In this document: positions 16,035 to 27,063 of the stretch, piece by piece
Numbering within the stretch: the first letter of the stretch is position 1
Layout: every line of letters starts with the position of its first letter
Notes under the pieces: model-generated
The model's database searches: none
What the model was told of the DNA's origin: nothing
Seen by the model: only the letters and a program-made list of their open reading frames with translations
Assembly (NCBI GenBank): GCA_905216095.1
Contig: CAJMSQ010000010.1
Span: 1 to 64,000 of the forward strand
Source: an uncultured bacterium
Lineage (GTDB): Bacteria; Bacteroidota; Bacteroidia; Bacteroidales; Bacteroidaceae
Direction: 5' to 3'
DNA: 64,000 nucleotides
Translations under genes and position numbers: made by a program

Positions 16035-17936
16035 TTATTTCTGTCTTCTTTTTTGTGCTTCCATCAAGGCTTCCTGTTGCTTTTGCAATGCTTCCAGGCG
16101 TGCGGCCAATCCTCCGGTTTTCTTGTTCGGATTGTTTTTGTTGGCCTGATAGTTGGCCTCGAGCTTGGCCAAAAGTTTCTTGTCGTCTGTGGTCCTGCGC
16201 AGGTACCACATGGTCAGGGCACTGGCCAGTAAGGATATGAAGTAATAGTAATTGAGTCCGGACGAATAGTTGTTGAACATGAAGAAGAACATCAACGGCA
16301 TGAGGTACATCATCCATTGCATCATCTTCATCTGCTGGGCCTGCTCTCCCGACATGCTTTCACGCTGTTGGCGGACAGACATATAACTATAGATGAGGTT
16401 GGTGCCGCAGAAAAGCAGGCAGAACAGACTCAAGTGGTCTCCGATGCCCCAGATGCTTGTGCCGAAGTCCCAGATGCTGTCATAGGTCGATAGATCGTCG
16501 GCCCACAGGAAGCCCTGCTGACGCAATTCGATGGCATTGGGGATGAAGTTGAACATGGCAATCCAGATGGGCATCTGGATAAGCATGGGCAGACAGCCGC
16601 TCATGGGACTGACGCCGTATTGTGAATAAAGCGTCATCATCTCCTGCTGCTTGCGCATGGCGTCTTCCTTGTTGGGATATTTCTTTGAAAGTTCGTCTAT
16701 TTTGGGCTTGAGCACACGCATCTTGGCCGAACTCATGAAACTCTTGCGGGTCGGTGCATATACGATGACGCGAAGTAACAGTGTAATCAGCAGCAGTACG
16801 ATTCCCATGGGGAGACCCAGACGGGTGAGGAAGTCGAAAACGTATATCGTGAAGAAACGGTTTATCCACTTGAAGAGCGGCCATCCCAAGTATACGAGTT
16901 CTTCGAGGTCCAAGTCCTTCTCGCCGGCTTTTACCTTATCCATTGACTTCAACAAGTTGAAGCTGTTCGGACCAAAGTAGAACTGCAATTGCGTAGCTTT
17001 TTCACCGGTCCTGTCGAAGGGGATGTTCATCTCGGCTGCATAGTCTTTCAGGTAGCCACGGTCTTCGCCGGCTGTGCCTTCCGGTATCTGATGGCTTTTA
17101 AGATTGACATCGCTGAACTCGGCCGTAGGAGCAATCATTACAGTGCTGAAGTATTGGTTCTTGAACGCAATCCAGTCTACAGGACCTTCGGCCTTTTCCG
17201 TCTCATCGCCCTGCTCGTTCAGCTTTTCCGTACCTTCACCGTTCAGTTTGTAAGTCAGCGTGGAATATTGGTTTTCAAAATAATATCCTTTTTCCTGCTT
17301 CTGTATTTTTTGCTGCCAGTTGATGGACAAAGACTTGGTGGAAGAGGCTATGGCATGGTGTAATCCTTTGGCAGATATGTCAAGTCCCATCATGTAGTTG
17401 TCCCCCGGCATCAATTTGTAGGCCAGGTCGAGTGTGCCGCCGTTGCGTGCCGTCAGGCGCATGGTGACTTCAGTCGAGTCCTTCTGTTCAACGGCTTCGA
17501 ATGTGTAATCCTGTGTCCGGATGGTTTCGTCTTTCGTGTCGAATGTCAGGCCCCATTGTGCTTTACTGTTGTTGTAAAGTTGCAGAGGCGTGTTTCTTCC
17601 GTTGCTGAAATCATCGTAGCTTTTGTAATTGCAGAGCCAGACATTGGCAATAGCGCCTCCCTTTTTGCTGATTTCGACAATGACATTGTCGTTTTTCAGC
17701 GTAACGGTTTCGCTTGTGTCCGTTGCCGTGCTCCTGTGGGTGCCAAAGAGCGATGTGCTGTCTGTTGCCGCAATCGGGGCTGCCGGTTTCCGCACTTCAG
17801 GTGCTGTTTCTTTTGCAGCAGTCTGTTGCTGGACAGAAGCGGCCGGCTGTTGCGGTTGCGTCTCACTTGTATAATAACTAAAACCTATAAGTACTAAAAC
17901 AATGAGTACTAATCCTATAATAGTGTTCTTGTCCAT
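16035..17936 (-). CDS. yidC: Membrane protein insertase YidC
   Basis: This 633-residue protein begins with the YidC N-terminal helix (MDKNTIIGLVLIVLVLIGFS), followed by the large periplasmic beta-supersandwich domain (about residues 60-330) and the conserved C-terminal five-helix insertase domain, with GCLPMLIQMPIWIAMF as a hallmark stretch. The basic tail (GGLAARLEALQKQQ to the end) is typical of Bacteroidota YidC. It inserts inner-membrane proteins alone or with SecYEG. ATG 17936 is chosen; the 18 residues upstream lack likeness to the family. It lies 136 bases after pyrG on the same strand. Confidence 0.95.
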   Translation of the reverse strand: MDKNTIIGLVLIVLVLIGFSYYTSETQPQQPAASVQQQTAAKETAPEVRKPAAPIAATDSTSLFGTHRSTATDTSETVTLKNDNVIVEISKKGGAIANVWLCNYKSYDDFSNGRNTPLQLYNNSKAQWGLTFDTKDETIRTQDYTFEAVEQKDSTEVTMRLTARNGGTLDLAYKLMPGDNYMMGLDISAKGLHHAIASSTKSLSINWQQKIQKQEKGYYFENQYSTLTYKLNGEGTEKLNEQGDETEKAEGPVDWIAFKNQYFSTVMIAPTAEFSDVNLKSHQIPEGTAGEDRGYLKDYAAEMNIPFDRTGEKATQLQFYFGPNSFNLLKSMDKVKAGEKDLDLEELVYLGWPLFKWINRFFTIYVFDFLTRLGLPMGIVLLLITLLLRVIVYAPTRKSFMSSAKMRVLKPKIDELSKKYPNKEDAMRKQQEMMTLYSQYGVSPMSGCLPMLIQMPIWIAMFNFIPNAIELRQQGFLWADDLSTYDSIWDFGTSIWGIGDHLSLFCLLFCGTNLIYSYMSVRQQRESMSGEQAQQMKMMQWMMYLMPLMFFFMFNNYSSGLNYYYFISLLASALTMWYLRRTTDDKKLLAKLEANYQANKNNPNKKTGGLAARLEALQKQQEALMEAQKRRQK

Positions 17937-18072
17937 AAATTTCGCGGGAGAGGTTATATGCCGCAGGAGTGACGGCTGATGCGTAGTCACTCCTTTGGCT
18001 TAGATAGGTTTGCCGGCTGTTCCCGGCTGCTTTTTATTCTTGTTGGATAAATTAAGTGCGTGAAAATCCCGT

Positions 18073-19797
<1,725 letters not shown>

Positions 19798-19874
19798 TCA
19801 GTAAAAATGTGCAAACTTCGTCTGTTGAATGTCCGAAGGAGAGGTGTTAGGGCTTTTATGATGGCCGATTATAT

Positions 19875-21155
19875 TTATGGAGTGTTGCGTTCCAGTTCTG
19901 GAAGCAGGATGACGGTTCCTGCCGCTACGTTGTCAGGATTTTTCAGGTGGTTGTATTGGATGATGTAAGGGGCATACCCTTTGCTTCCATAGACATACTC
20001 GGCTATTGTCCGGATGGTTTCGCCTCGGGATATGGTGTAGGACTGACGAGTGCCGACTATACGGTATTTCCCTTTGTAGGTTTGAACTGTTGCCTCACGT
20101 TTCGGCTTCTTTTGGGGGGATGTGATGGTCTTGTCTGTGTTTTCTGCTGTTTTTTCTGTATTGGTTTCGGTTGTTGCCGTTGCGCTTTGCGTTGCCTGTT
20201 TGGTCGCTAAGGTGTCCGCTGTGCTATTTTTCGTTGAGTCGTTATGCGAAAGGATGGTTTTGTTCTGTGAAACTTTTATTTGCGGCCTTGCAGGAGATGG
20301 CTGCAGTGCTGTTTCCTTGAACATATCGGGCATTAATTCGCAGGGACAAAGTATGCGGAAGTAACCGGCAAAATAGCTAAGGCACATTAATATAAGGGTG
20401 AGGAGCGTCAATGCGGCGATTTTCCACCAATTAGGGGCGTGTCTCTTATCCTCGGCAGGGACGAGGGTAGGGGATGCAGGGGGAATGGTTTCTTCGGAAG
20501 GTTCAGGATGTCTCTCCTGTTCCTGTAATTCGGACTCGGATGTCTGTCCGGATTGGCCAATCTCCTTTTCTGTTTCCTCGGAAAGGATTTCGGGGCATTC
20601 TTCCGTATTTGCAGACAGAGGTGTTTCTTCTTTTATCGGTTGGGGTATGCTTTCCGCTTCGATGGGGGTGTCTGTTCCTTCGTCTTTTGTGTCTTCGTTG
20701 CACTCGTTGTCGGTATCAGCCTTTTCTGTTTCATCCTCTTCGGTTGCCGGAACAGGCTCTTCTTCGTAAGTAACGGGTATATCGGTATCCTTTTCCGCCT
20801 GGTCGATGCGCTCCATTTCCTCCAAATCGGTTTCATCATTAAGTATGACCGTCTGGAAATGAGAGAACGGGCGGTTTACCAAGTCTTTCAGCATTGTGTC
20901 CGGCGTGAAGGATACTTTGCTGTGTCCGTTGATTTGTATGCGCTCGCCGGTATTTACGTCAATACTTTCCCTTTCGCCGACGGCAACCAGTTTGAATGTC
21001 CCGAATCCTTTTATCTTTACGAATTTGTCCTCGGTCAGTCCTTGCTCAATGACTTCAAAGAAAGCGCGAGAGAATGCTTCTGCGTCTTTCTTCGAAGTAT
21101 TTTCCCGTAAGGCCAGTCTTTCGGATATGTCTTGTAAGGTAAGTTTCTTTTCCAT
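19875..21155 (-). CDS. Membrane-anchored HU-like DNA-binding protein with LysM-like periplasmic domain
   Basis: This 426-residue protein joins three parts. Residues 1-95 are an HU/IHF-type domain (VKIKGFGTFKLV, then a RESIDVNTGERIQI arm). Residues about 105-235 are a highly acidic, Glu/Asp/Thr-rich linker. A single membrane helix begins at W243 (WWKIAALTLLTLILMCLSYF). A Thr/Lys-rich spacer follows, ending in a LysM-like domain (YTISRGETIRTIAEYVYG) at about 370-426. By the positive-inside rule, the DNA-binding part should be cytoplasmic and the LysM-like part periplasmic. It follows an HU gene by 11 bases. Function is unknown; tethering the nucleoid to the envelope is an inference. Confidence 0.85.
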   Translation of the reverse strand: MEKKLTLQDISERLALRENTSKKDAEAFSRAFFEVIEQGLTEDKFVKIKGFGTFKLVAVGERESIDVNTGERIQINGHSKVSFTPDTMLKDLVNRPFSHFQTVILNDETDLEEMERIDQAEKDTDIPVTYEEEPVPATEEDETEKADTDNECNEDTKDEGTDTPIEAESIPQPIKEETPLSANTEECPEILSEETEKEIGQSGQTSESELQEQERHPEPSEETIPPASPTLVPAEDKRHAPNWWKIAALTLLTLILMCLSYFAGYFRILCPCELMPDMFKETALQPSPARPQIKVSQNKTILSHNDSTKNSTADTLATKQATQSATATTETNTEKTAENTDKTITSPQKKPKREATVQTYKGKYRIVGTRQSYTISRGETIRTIAEYVYGSKGYAPYIIQYNHLKNPDNVAAGTVILLPELERNTP

Positions 21156-21166
21156 GTGTGACGGCC

Positions 21167-21439
21167 TTATTTAAGTTTATCTTTCAGTATCGCGCTGGGC
21201 TTGAAAGAAAGCACAAGCTTGGGAGGAACCAGCATTTTTTGCTTGGATACAGGATTTACGACTACTCGTTCCAGCTTTTTTTTCACGTCAAAGTTTCCGA
21301 AGCCCTTTATGGAAAGAGAATTTCCTTCGTCCAGGCTGTCGGCCAACTCTGCTATGAGAGCATTGGTCAGTTTTTGTGCCTCTTTTCCGTTGATGCCTAA
21401 CCGAGAGGCTATTTTTCCGATGTAGTCTTTATTGTTCAA
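21167..21439 (-). CDS. HU family DNA-binding protein
   Basis: This 90-residue protein is a standard HU/IHF-fold dimeric nucleoid protein: N-terminal helices (DYIGKIASRLGINGKEAQ), the SIKGFGNFDVKKK turn, and the arm VVVNPVSKQKMLVPPKLVLSFKP. No ATG is available. TTG 21439 (giving MNNKDYIG) fits the usual HU N-terminus and length; a TTG at 21466 is the alternative. It lies between rimO (19 bases) and the membrane-anchored HU-like protein (11 bases). Confidence 0.9.
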   Translation of the reverse strand: MNNKDYIGKIASRLGINGKEAQKLTNALIAELADSLDEGNSLSIKGFGNFDVKKKLERVVVNPVSKQKMLVPPKLVLSFKPSAILKDKLK

Positions 21440-21458
21440 GACAAAAGTATTTATGGGT

Positions 21459-22757
21459 TTAGACAATGGTTCCGTATAAGTCGTATTCTTCGGCCGCTGT
21501 AATCTGTGCGTTATAGAATTGGCCGATAGATAATTTGCGCTCGGAAGTCGGAATAAGCACTTCGCAGTCTACTTCAGGAGAGTCGAACTCCGTGCGACCT
21601 ATATAATAATCACCTTCCGTACGGTCAATGATAATCTTCAATGTCTGGCCTACTTTCTCGGCGCAGAGTTCTACGGATATTTTTTCCTGGAGTTCCATCA
21701 GCTCGTCAAGGCGTTGCTGCTTGATTTCCTCGGGAATGTCGTCTTCGTAATGGTTTGCGGCAAATGTTCCCTCTTCTTCGCTATAAGCGAATGCGCCCAT
21801 TCTGTCAAAACGTATCTGTCGTACAAAATCTTTCAGCTCATTGAAATGCTCTTCCGTCTCTCCCGGGAAGCCTACCATAAGCGTTGTGCGTATGCAAATG
21901 CCGGGAACTTCCTTTCTCATGGTTTCAAGCAGTTGCATCGTTTCTTCTTTTGTGGTGTGGCGGCGCATCCGTTGCAGTATCAGGTCGCTGATGTGCTGCA
22001 AGGCTATGTCAAGATAGTTGCAGACATTGTCGTGCTCGCGTATGACACGGAGCAGGTCCATCGGGAAGTGGTTGGGGTAGGCATAGTGCAGGCGAATCCA
22101 CTCCACACCGGGTATCCCGGCCATCCGTTCGATGAGTTCGGGGAGCATTTGTTTCTGATACAGGTCAAGACCATAATAGGTCAGTTCTTGCGCAATGACC
22201 TGAAATTCTTTTACGCCCTTGGCTACAAGAGCCTTGACTTCGTCCAAAATTTCTTCCATCGGCCTGCTGACGTGTTTTCCGGTGATGATGGGAATAGCGC
22301 AATAGGCACATTTGCGGTCACAGCCTTCCGATATTTTCAGATAGGCGTAGTGTGCCGGAGTGGGCAGTATTCTTTCGTTTTTGGTCCTGATATCGTATGA
22401 CCGGCTGAGGTCTTCCAGAATGTCTCCCCAGTTGAATTTGCCGTAATACTTATCTACTTGCGGGATTTCATCGTGCAATTCCTGCAAATATCGCTCCGAA
22501 AGACATCCCATGACAAAGATTTTGTTCAGTTTACCCTCGTCTTTGAGGTCGCAGAGCGAGAGAATCATATTTATGCTCTCCTCTTTGGCGTCTCCGATAA
22601 AGCCGCAAGTGTTTACGATGGCGATGTCGCCGTGGATGACTTCGGGATTGTGGTGTATGTCGAAGCCGGCCTGTTCGAACTGGTGCAAGAGTTGTTCGGA
22701 GTCCACCAAGTTTTTGGAGCACCCCATCGTGATAATATCGACGGTATGTCTTTTCAT
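21459..22757 (-). CDS. rimO: Ribosomal protein uS12 methylthiotransferase
   Basis: This 432-residue radical-SAM enzyme adds a methylthio group to an aspartate of ribosomal protein S12. It shows the UPF0004 domain (DIITMGCSKNLVDSE, with further cluster cysteines in NTCGFI and GCLSERY), the radical-SAM motif CDRKCAYCAIP and a C-terminal TRAM domain. ATG 22757 is used instead of a TTG two codons earlier. It follows ftsY by 10 bases, a pairing common in Bacteroidota. Confidence 0.94.
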   Translation of the reverse strand: MKRHTVDIITMGCSKNLVDSEQLLHQFEQAGFDIHHNPEVIHGDIAIVNTCGFIGDAKEESINMILSLCDLKDEGKLNKIFVMGCLSERYLQELHDEIPQVDKYYGKFNWGDILEDLSRSYDIRTKNERILPTPAHYAYLKISEGCDRKCAYCAIPIITGKHVSRPMEEILDEVKALVAKGVKEFQVIAQELTYYGLDLYQKQMLPELIERMAGIPGVEWIRLHYAYPNHFPMDLLRVIREHDNVCNYLDIALQHISDLILQRMRRHTTKEETMQLLETMRKEVPGICIRTTLMVGFPGETEEHFNELKDFVRQIRFDRMGAFAYSEEEGTFAANHYEDDIPEEIKQQRLDELMELQEKISVELCAEKVGQTLKIIIDRTEGDYYIGRTEFDSPEVDCEVLIPTSERKLSIGQFYNAQITAAEEYDLYGTIV

Positions 22758-22767
22758 GGGCAAAAGG

Positions 22768-23730
22768 TCAAATGTCGGCTGAACTGAATAAGGAATCTAC
22801 AAACTCGCGACTGTTGAACGGCTGAAGGTCAGTCATTTTCTCTCCGAGACCAATGTATTTGACCGGTACTTTCAACTGGTGAGAAATGCCTATGACCACT
22901 CCTCCCTTGGCTGTGCCGTCCAGTTTAGTGATGGCGAGGGAGGTCACTTCCGTTGCCTTTACGAATTGTTTGGCTTGTTCGTAGGCATTCTGTCCCGTCG
23001 AGCCGTCAAGGACGAGCAGGATTTCGTTAGGTACGTCAGGCGTTATTTTCTGAAGTACTTTCTTTATCTTGGTCAGTTCGTTCATCAGGCTGACTTTGTT
23101 GTGTAGCCGGCCTGCGGTGTCGATGATTACGACATCGGCATCGTTGGCTATCGCGGAGTTCAGCGTGTCATAGGCTACGCTGGCGGGGTCACTGCCCATT
23201 TGCTGCTTGACAACGGGAACACCGACGCGCTCGCCCCAGATGCAGAGTTGCTCGACGGCAGCGGCACGGAAAGTGTCGGCGGCTCCCAAATAGACTTTCT
23301 TGCCAGCCTGTTTGAACTGATAGGCCAGTTTCCCGATGGTGGTGGTTTTGCCCACTCCGTTTACACCTACGACCAGAATAACGTAAGGTTTGCATCCCGA
23401 AGGTATGACAAATCCTTCGTCGCCCGTACCGTCATTTGTCAGCAAGGCGGCTATCTCTTCTTTTAATATGGTGTGCAGTTCGGAAGTGCCTACATATTTG
23501 TCACGGGCCACTCTTTCCTCGATTCGATGAATGATTTCGATGGTGGTATCTACGCCCACGTCTGATGTGATGAGCACATCTTCAAGGTTATCCAATACTT
23601 CGTCGTCTACTTTCGACTTTCCTGCGATAACTTTGGTCAGTTTACTGAAAACGCTGGTCTTGGTCTTTTCCAACCCGGCATCCAGTATTTCCTTTTTTTC
23701 TCGTTTCGAGAAGATATTGAATAAGCCCAT
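22768..23730 (-). CDS. ftsY: Signal recognition particle receptor FtsY
   Basis: This 320-residue GTPase has the NG domain of the SRP receptor: helical N domain (about 1-110), P-loop VGVNGVGKTTTIGKL, AADTFRAAAVEQL, the DTAGRL motif and the TKLDGTAKGG motif. It has almost no acidic A domain. FtsY docks ribosome-SRP complexes at the membrane for co-translational insertion, fitting yidC nearby. ATG 23730 (MGLFNIFSKREKK) is the likely start; seven upstream residues overlap the promoter. Confidence 0.95.
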   Translation of the reverse strand: MGLFNIFSKREKKEILDAGLEKTKTSVFSKLTKVIAGKSKVDDEVLDNLEDVLITSDVGVDTTIEIIHRIEERVARDKYVGTSELHTILKEEIAALLTNDGTGDEGFVIPSGCKPYVILVVGVNGVGKTTTIGKLAYQFKQAGKKVYLGAADTFRAAAVEQLCIWGERVGVPVVKQQMGSDPASVAYDTLNSAIANDADVVIIDTAGRLHNKVSLMNELTKIKKVLQKITPDVPNEILLVLDGSTGQNAYEQAKQFVKATEVTSLAITKLDGTAKGGVVIGISHQLKVPVKYIGLGEKMTDLQPFNSREFVDSLFSSADI

Positions 23731-23748
23731 GTCAAGTGTAATTTGTTG

Positions 23749-23756
23749 CAAATTTA
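23749..23756 (-). promoter_or_regulatory. Probable ftsY operon promoter -7 box TAAATTTG
   Basis: TAAATTTG on the minus strand lies 18 bases before the ftsY ATG and would drive ftsY-rimO-HU-(HU/LysM). The -33 position has TTC rather than TTG. Confidence 0.6.
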
Positions 23757-23863
23757 CGCAAATTCGCGGAATATGCGGAAGTTTGGTGTGAAGAATTCTA
23801 TTGCCTGATGAAAAAGGAATAAGAGAAAAGGATTTCGACCGGAAAAGTGCGAAATCCTTTGTG

Positions 23864-23938
23864 TGGGCGCTGAGGGATTCGAACCCCCGACCCTCTGCTT
23901 GTAAGGCAGACGCTCTGAACCAGCTGAGCTAAGCGCCC
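23864..23938 (-). tRNA. tRNA-Val (anticodon TAC)
   Basis: The minus strand folds into a full cloverleaf: acceptor stem GGGCGCT/AGCGCCC, D arm GCTCAGCTGGTTCAGAGC, anticodon stem-loop TCTGC-CTTACAA-GCAGA with anticodon TAC, and T arm with GGTTCGAATCC. The discriminator base is A at 23864 and CCA is not encoded. It reads valine codons GTA and, by wobble, others. It has its own promoter just upstream. Confidence 0.96.
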
Positions 23939-23959
23939 TTGTTTCTCTCAAAAGCGATG

Positions 23960-23989
23960 CAAAAGTACGTATTATTTTCATACGAACAA
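23960..23989 (-). promoter_or_regulatory. tRNA-Val promoter, TTG-N19-TACTTTTG
   Basis: On the minus strand TTG at 23989-23987 is followed after 19 bases by TACTTTTG at 23967-23960, an exact match to consensus spacing. It lies 22 bases before the mature tRNA 5' end. Between this site and 24128 I see only AT-rich sequence. Confidence 0.8.
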
Positions 23990-24128
23990 AACATTTCTTC
24001 CTTTTTTTGATTGCTTTCATCATTTTTATTGCTTCGTTTTTGGTTTTATGTTTTAATGGAAAGGTGGATGTCGGTTGTGTTTTGCCATGTCGGTGGTATT
24101 GTTCCGTGGTGAAAAGCGGCGAAAAGCT

Positions 24129-24158
24129 TTGTACTTCATCCGCCTTGTACTATCTTTG
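24129..24158 (+). promoter_or_regulatory. pyrK-pyrD distal promoter, TTG-N19-TATCTTTG
   Basis: TTG at 24129-24131 and TATCTTTG at 24151-24158 are separated by 19 bases, a consensus match about 100 bases upstream of the pyrK ATG. Confidence 0.75.
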
Positions 24159-24214
24159 CAGAAGATAGGCTGCATCTCGACAATCTGAGCAAGCTCATTG
24201 CGCTCGATTTGCAC

Positions 24215-24222
24215 TATCTTTG
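24215..24222 (+). promoter_or_regulatory. Possible proximal -7 box TATCTTTG for pyrK-pyrD
   Basis: A second TATCTTTG, 64 bases after the first and 37 bases before the pyrK ATG. No TTG sits at 19-20 bases, so it is the weaker of the two. The sequence before it contains the small inverted repeat GAGCAAGCTC. Confidence 0.45.
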
Positions 24223-24259
24223 CATTTGTCAAATAGAAAATGGTATATTATACTGTGAT

Positions 24260-25042
24260 ATGAAGAAATATGTTTCGGATTTGAAGGCGGTAGCGGTTGA
24301 AGTTCCCCGCAAGGACTATGTGTTGTTGCGTCTGACGGATACCAATGCGCCTTTGCCTCCCATATTGCCCGGTCAGTTTGTGGAGGTTTTGGTTCGCCAG
24401 TCTGCGGAAACGTTTCTCCGCCGGCCCATCTCTGTCAATTATGTGGATTATGAGCGCAACGAGCTATGGTTGCTGATTCATGTGGTGGGAGAGGGAACCC
24501 GTGCGTTGGCGGCCACAAAGGCGGGTGACAGCGTGAATTGCCTGTTTCCGCTTGGAAATGGTTTTACCGTGCCCGAGGAAAAAGGAAAACGGCTGTTGCT
24601 GGTCGGCGGTGGTGTCGGGACAGCGCCGCTTTTGTATTATGGCAAGTTGTTGAAAGAGGCCGATTGTGTGCCCACGTTCCTGTTGGGCGGCCGCACGGCC
24701 GGCGACGTGTTGCAGATAGATGCCTTCAAGGAATACGGAAGGGTCTTTGTGACGACAGAGGACGGCACGCAGGGAGAAAAAGGCTTTGTGACACAGCATT
24801 CGTTGTTGCACAAAGAGGTCTTCGATGGCGTGGCCACCTGCGGCCCTAAGCCGATGATGGTTGCCGTTGCGCGCTATGCGGTTTCAGCCGGGATGCCATG
24901 TGAGGTCTCGCTGGAGAATATGATGGCCTGCGGACTGGGGGCCTGTCTTTGTTGTGTGGAGAAGAAACGTGACGGACACAATGTCTGTGTCTGCAAGGAT
25001 GGTCCGGTGTTTAATGTAAATGAATTGTCATGGCTCGTTTGA
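24260..25042 (+). CDS. pyrK: Dihydroorotate dehydrogenase electron-transfer subunit
   Basis: This 260-residue protein carries FAD and a [2Fe-2S] cluster and passes electrons from PyrD to NAD. The FAD-binding [10 protein letters not shown] block (about residue 55), the NAD-binding [13 protein letters not shown] block (about 115) and the cluster cysteines in CGLGACLCC plus VCVCKDGP near the C-terminus are all present. ATG 24260 is chosen; the 17 residues upstream overlap promoter sequence. Its 3' end overlaps pyrD by 13 bases. Confidence 0.94.
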   Translation: MKKYVSDLKAVAVEVPRKDYVLLRLTDTNAPLPPILPGQFVEVLVRQSAETFLRRPISVNYVDYERNELWLLIHVVGEGTRALAATKAGDSVNCLFPLGNGFTVPEEKGKRLLLVGGGVGTAPLLYYGKLLKEADCVPTFLLGGRTAGDVLQIDAFKEYGRVFVTTEDGTQGEKGFVTQHSLLHKEVFDGVATCGPKPMMVAVARYAVSAGMPCEVSLENMMACGLGACLCCVEKKRDGHNVCVCKDGPVFNVNELSWLV

Positions 25043-25941
25043 ATGTGAATGTGGGTGGTCTTGCACTGAAGAACCCTGTTATGACCGCTTCCGGTACTTT
25101 CGGCTACGGTCTGGAGTTTGCCGACTTTATTGATTTGAACCGTCTGGGCGGCTTTATCGTGAAAGGCACGACCTTGGCGCCGCGCGAGGGCAATGACTAT
25201 CCGCGCATGGCCGAGACCCCGTCGGGTATGCTCAACTGCGTGGGGCTTCAGAACAAAGGTGTCGATTATTTTTGTGAGCAGATTTATCCGCAGCTCAAAG
25301 GTTTCGATACCAATGTGCTGGTGAATGTTTCGGGAGCCACGCCCGATGATTATGCGGAGTGTGCCGCCCGTATCGCGGCCCTGCCCGGCATTCCCGCGAT
25401 AGAGTTGAATATTTCCTGTCCCAACGTGAAAAACGGCGGCATGGCTTTTGGCGTGACCTGCGAGGGCGCGGCTTCGGTTGTCCGTGCGGTGCGCAAGGCC
25501 TACGACAAGACGCTTATCGTCAAGTTGTCCCCGAATGTGACGAGCATAGCCGATATCGCGCGCGCCGTCGAGGCCGAGGGAGCGGATGCCGTCTCGCTTA
25601 TCAATACGCTGATGGGCATGAGCATCGACATAGAGCGCCGTCGTTCGCGTCTGAGCATCGGTACGGGAGGACTTAGCGGCCCGGCCGTGAAGCCTGTGGC
25701 CCTGCGTATGGTGTGGCAGGTCGCCTGGGCTGTCAAGATACCGGTTGTCGGTTTGGGCGGCATCATGAATGCGACGGATGCAATCGAGTTCATGATGGCA
25801 GGAGCCACTGCGATAGAAATCGGTACGGCCAACTTTATAGACCCTGCCGTGACGGTCAAGGTCATCGAAGGTATCGATGCCTGGCTCGATGCGCATGGCA
25901 TTGCCGATGTCAATGAGATTATCGGTGCCCTGGAAGTATAG
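25030..25941 (+). CDS. pyrD: Dihydroorotate dehydrogenase, class 1B catalytic subunit
   Basis: This 303-residue TIM-barrel FMN enzyme oxidises dihydroorotate to orotate in pyrimidine synthesis. The catalytic cysteine lies in [10 protein letters not shown], typical of class 1 enzymes, and the FMN-phosphate site is in [13 protein letters not shown] followed by GTANF. The partner PyrK upstream makes it the NAD-linked 1B type. Overlap with pyrK suggests coupled translation of a stoichiometric complex. Confidence 0.95.
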   Translation: MARLNVNVGGLALKNPVMTASGTFGYGLEFADFIDLNRLGGFIVKGTTLAPREGNDYPRMAETPSGMLNCVGLQNKGVDYFCEQIYPQLKGFDTNVLVNVSGATPDDYAECAARIAALPGIPAIELNISCPNVKNGGMAFGVTCEGAASVVRAVRKAYDKTLIVKLSPNVTSIADIARAVEAEGADAVSLINTLMGMSIDIERRRSRLSIGTGGLSGPAVKPVALRMVWQVAWAVKIPVVGLGGIMNATDAIEFMMAGATAIEIGTANFIDPAVTVKVIEGIDAWLDAHGIADVNEIIGALEV

Positions 25942-25978
25942 GAACGGTAGTCAGGACAGTCGTCCTTTTATAGAAAAC

Positions 25979-26023
25979 AACATGTCCGGCGATTGGAGAT
26001 AGGCCCAATCTGCCGGACATGTT
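25979..26023. terminator. Terminator between pyrD and convergent glycosyltransferase
   Basis: AACATGTCCGGC at 25979-25990 pairs with GCCGGACATGTT at 26012-26023, with an additional inner ATTGG/CCAAT pair. It is followed by TTTA on the plus strand and preceded by AAA, so it can act on both strands. Confidence 0.8.
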
Positions 26024-26056
26024 TTATGGATTTTCCTGTCGGGGAGCAGGTGGAGA

Positions 26057-27049
26057 CTATGCTCCGAAGTCCCCCTTGAGTGTGCGTTTGATGCGCCGGA
26101 TGGCCTTGGCCCAAAAGTTGTTCGTGCGGTGGTAGTAGTGTGCGAAACACATCCTGGCTTCCCGGTTCTCTTCGACGGGTGAGATTTTCTCTACGGGGAG
26201 CGGCTTCATCCACAGGCAGGAGTCGTAAAGACCGCCGCTGCCGCAGTTCGTTCCCGTACCGTCGAAGCCGTTGTTGCGCACCAGGGAACGACCGACGTTC
26301 AGGGAGAGGATGTCGGAAAGGAACAAACTGGCGTTCCAGCGTATGGCCCACGAATTGTTCTGTCCGGCAATCTGCCTCCTGAGCATTCTCGTGAAACCGT
26401 AGTTGCCGTTGAAGTCGAACTCACGTGTCAGGTGCCGCCTTTCCAGTTCGTGAAGCAGTTTCTTTCCGTCGGGTTCAAAGTATTTCCATGCCCGTTTCCA
26501 TGTGGCCCAGCCCCAGCTGCCGGTCCATTTGATGAGGAAAGTGTCCGGCAGATGCTCATCCTGTGTGAAATCACAGGCCTGGATGTGTCCTACTTTCGGC
26601 TCGTCGGCATAAGTATCGAGGGCATCGTTCATGAATTTCAAGAAGAAAGGCGAAACCGTCAGGTCATCTTCCAGGACAATGACTCGGCCGAAACGGTTCA
26701 CCTGCGTGGTAACGCCGTCGATGATGTTGCGCGCCAGTCCCCAGTTCCTTTCCCGTTCGATGATTTCCACGGAAGCGAATCCCGACATTCCATGCAGGAT
26801 TTCCCGCACCTGTGCGACACCGTCTTGTGCCGCTTCGTCGCGTGCGCCGTCCGAGTAGACGAACACCCGGCTGCCGGCCGCCTCGCGGTTTTCCTGCAAG
26901 GAGTGGAGCAGGCGGCGCACATGGTCCGGTCGGTTATAGACAAAAATCAGGATAGGCGCGAGTTCCGTGGCAGCACCGGACTGTATTCCGGCTTTGTCCG
27001 CATCCGGCGCTTTCCGGTGTGTTGTTGTGGTGGTGTTATGATTATTCAT
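26057..27049 (-). CDS. Glycosyltransferase, GT-A fold (GT2-like)
   Basis: This 330-residue protein has a GT-A nucleotide-sugar fold: APILIFVYNRPDHVRRLL as the first strand and loop (about residue 32), the acidic metal-binding motif VIVLEDDLTVSP (about 135-146) and WTGSWGWATWKRAWKYF (about 185), a block shared by many bacterial sugar transferases. The first 28 residues are Thr/His-rich and disordered. The ATG at 27049 is chosen; the open frame upstream lies over the GT8 gene. It follows the GT8 gene by 14 bases. Donor and acceptor are unknown. Confidence 0.85.
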   Translation of the reverse strand: MNNHNTTTTTHRKAPDADKAGIQSGAATELAPILIFVYNRPDHVRRLLHSLQENREAAGSRVFVYSDGARDEAAQDGVAQVREILHGMSGFASVEIIERERNWGLARNIIDGVTTQVNRFGRVIVLEDDLTVSPFFLKFMNDALDTYADEPKVGHIQACDFTQDEHLPDTFLIKWTGSWGWATWKRAWKYFEPDGKKLLHELERRHLTREFDFNGNYGFTRMLRRQIAGQNNSWAIRWNASLFLSDILSLNVGRSLVRNNGFDGTGTNCGSGGLYDSCLWMKPLPVEKISPVEENREARMCFAHYYHRTNNFWAKAIRRIKRTLKGDFGA

Positions 27050-27063
27050 GGGGAGGCAGAGGC

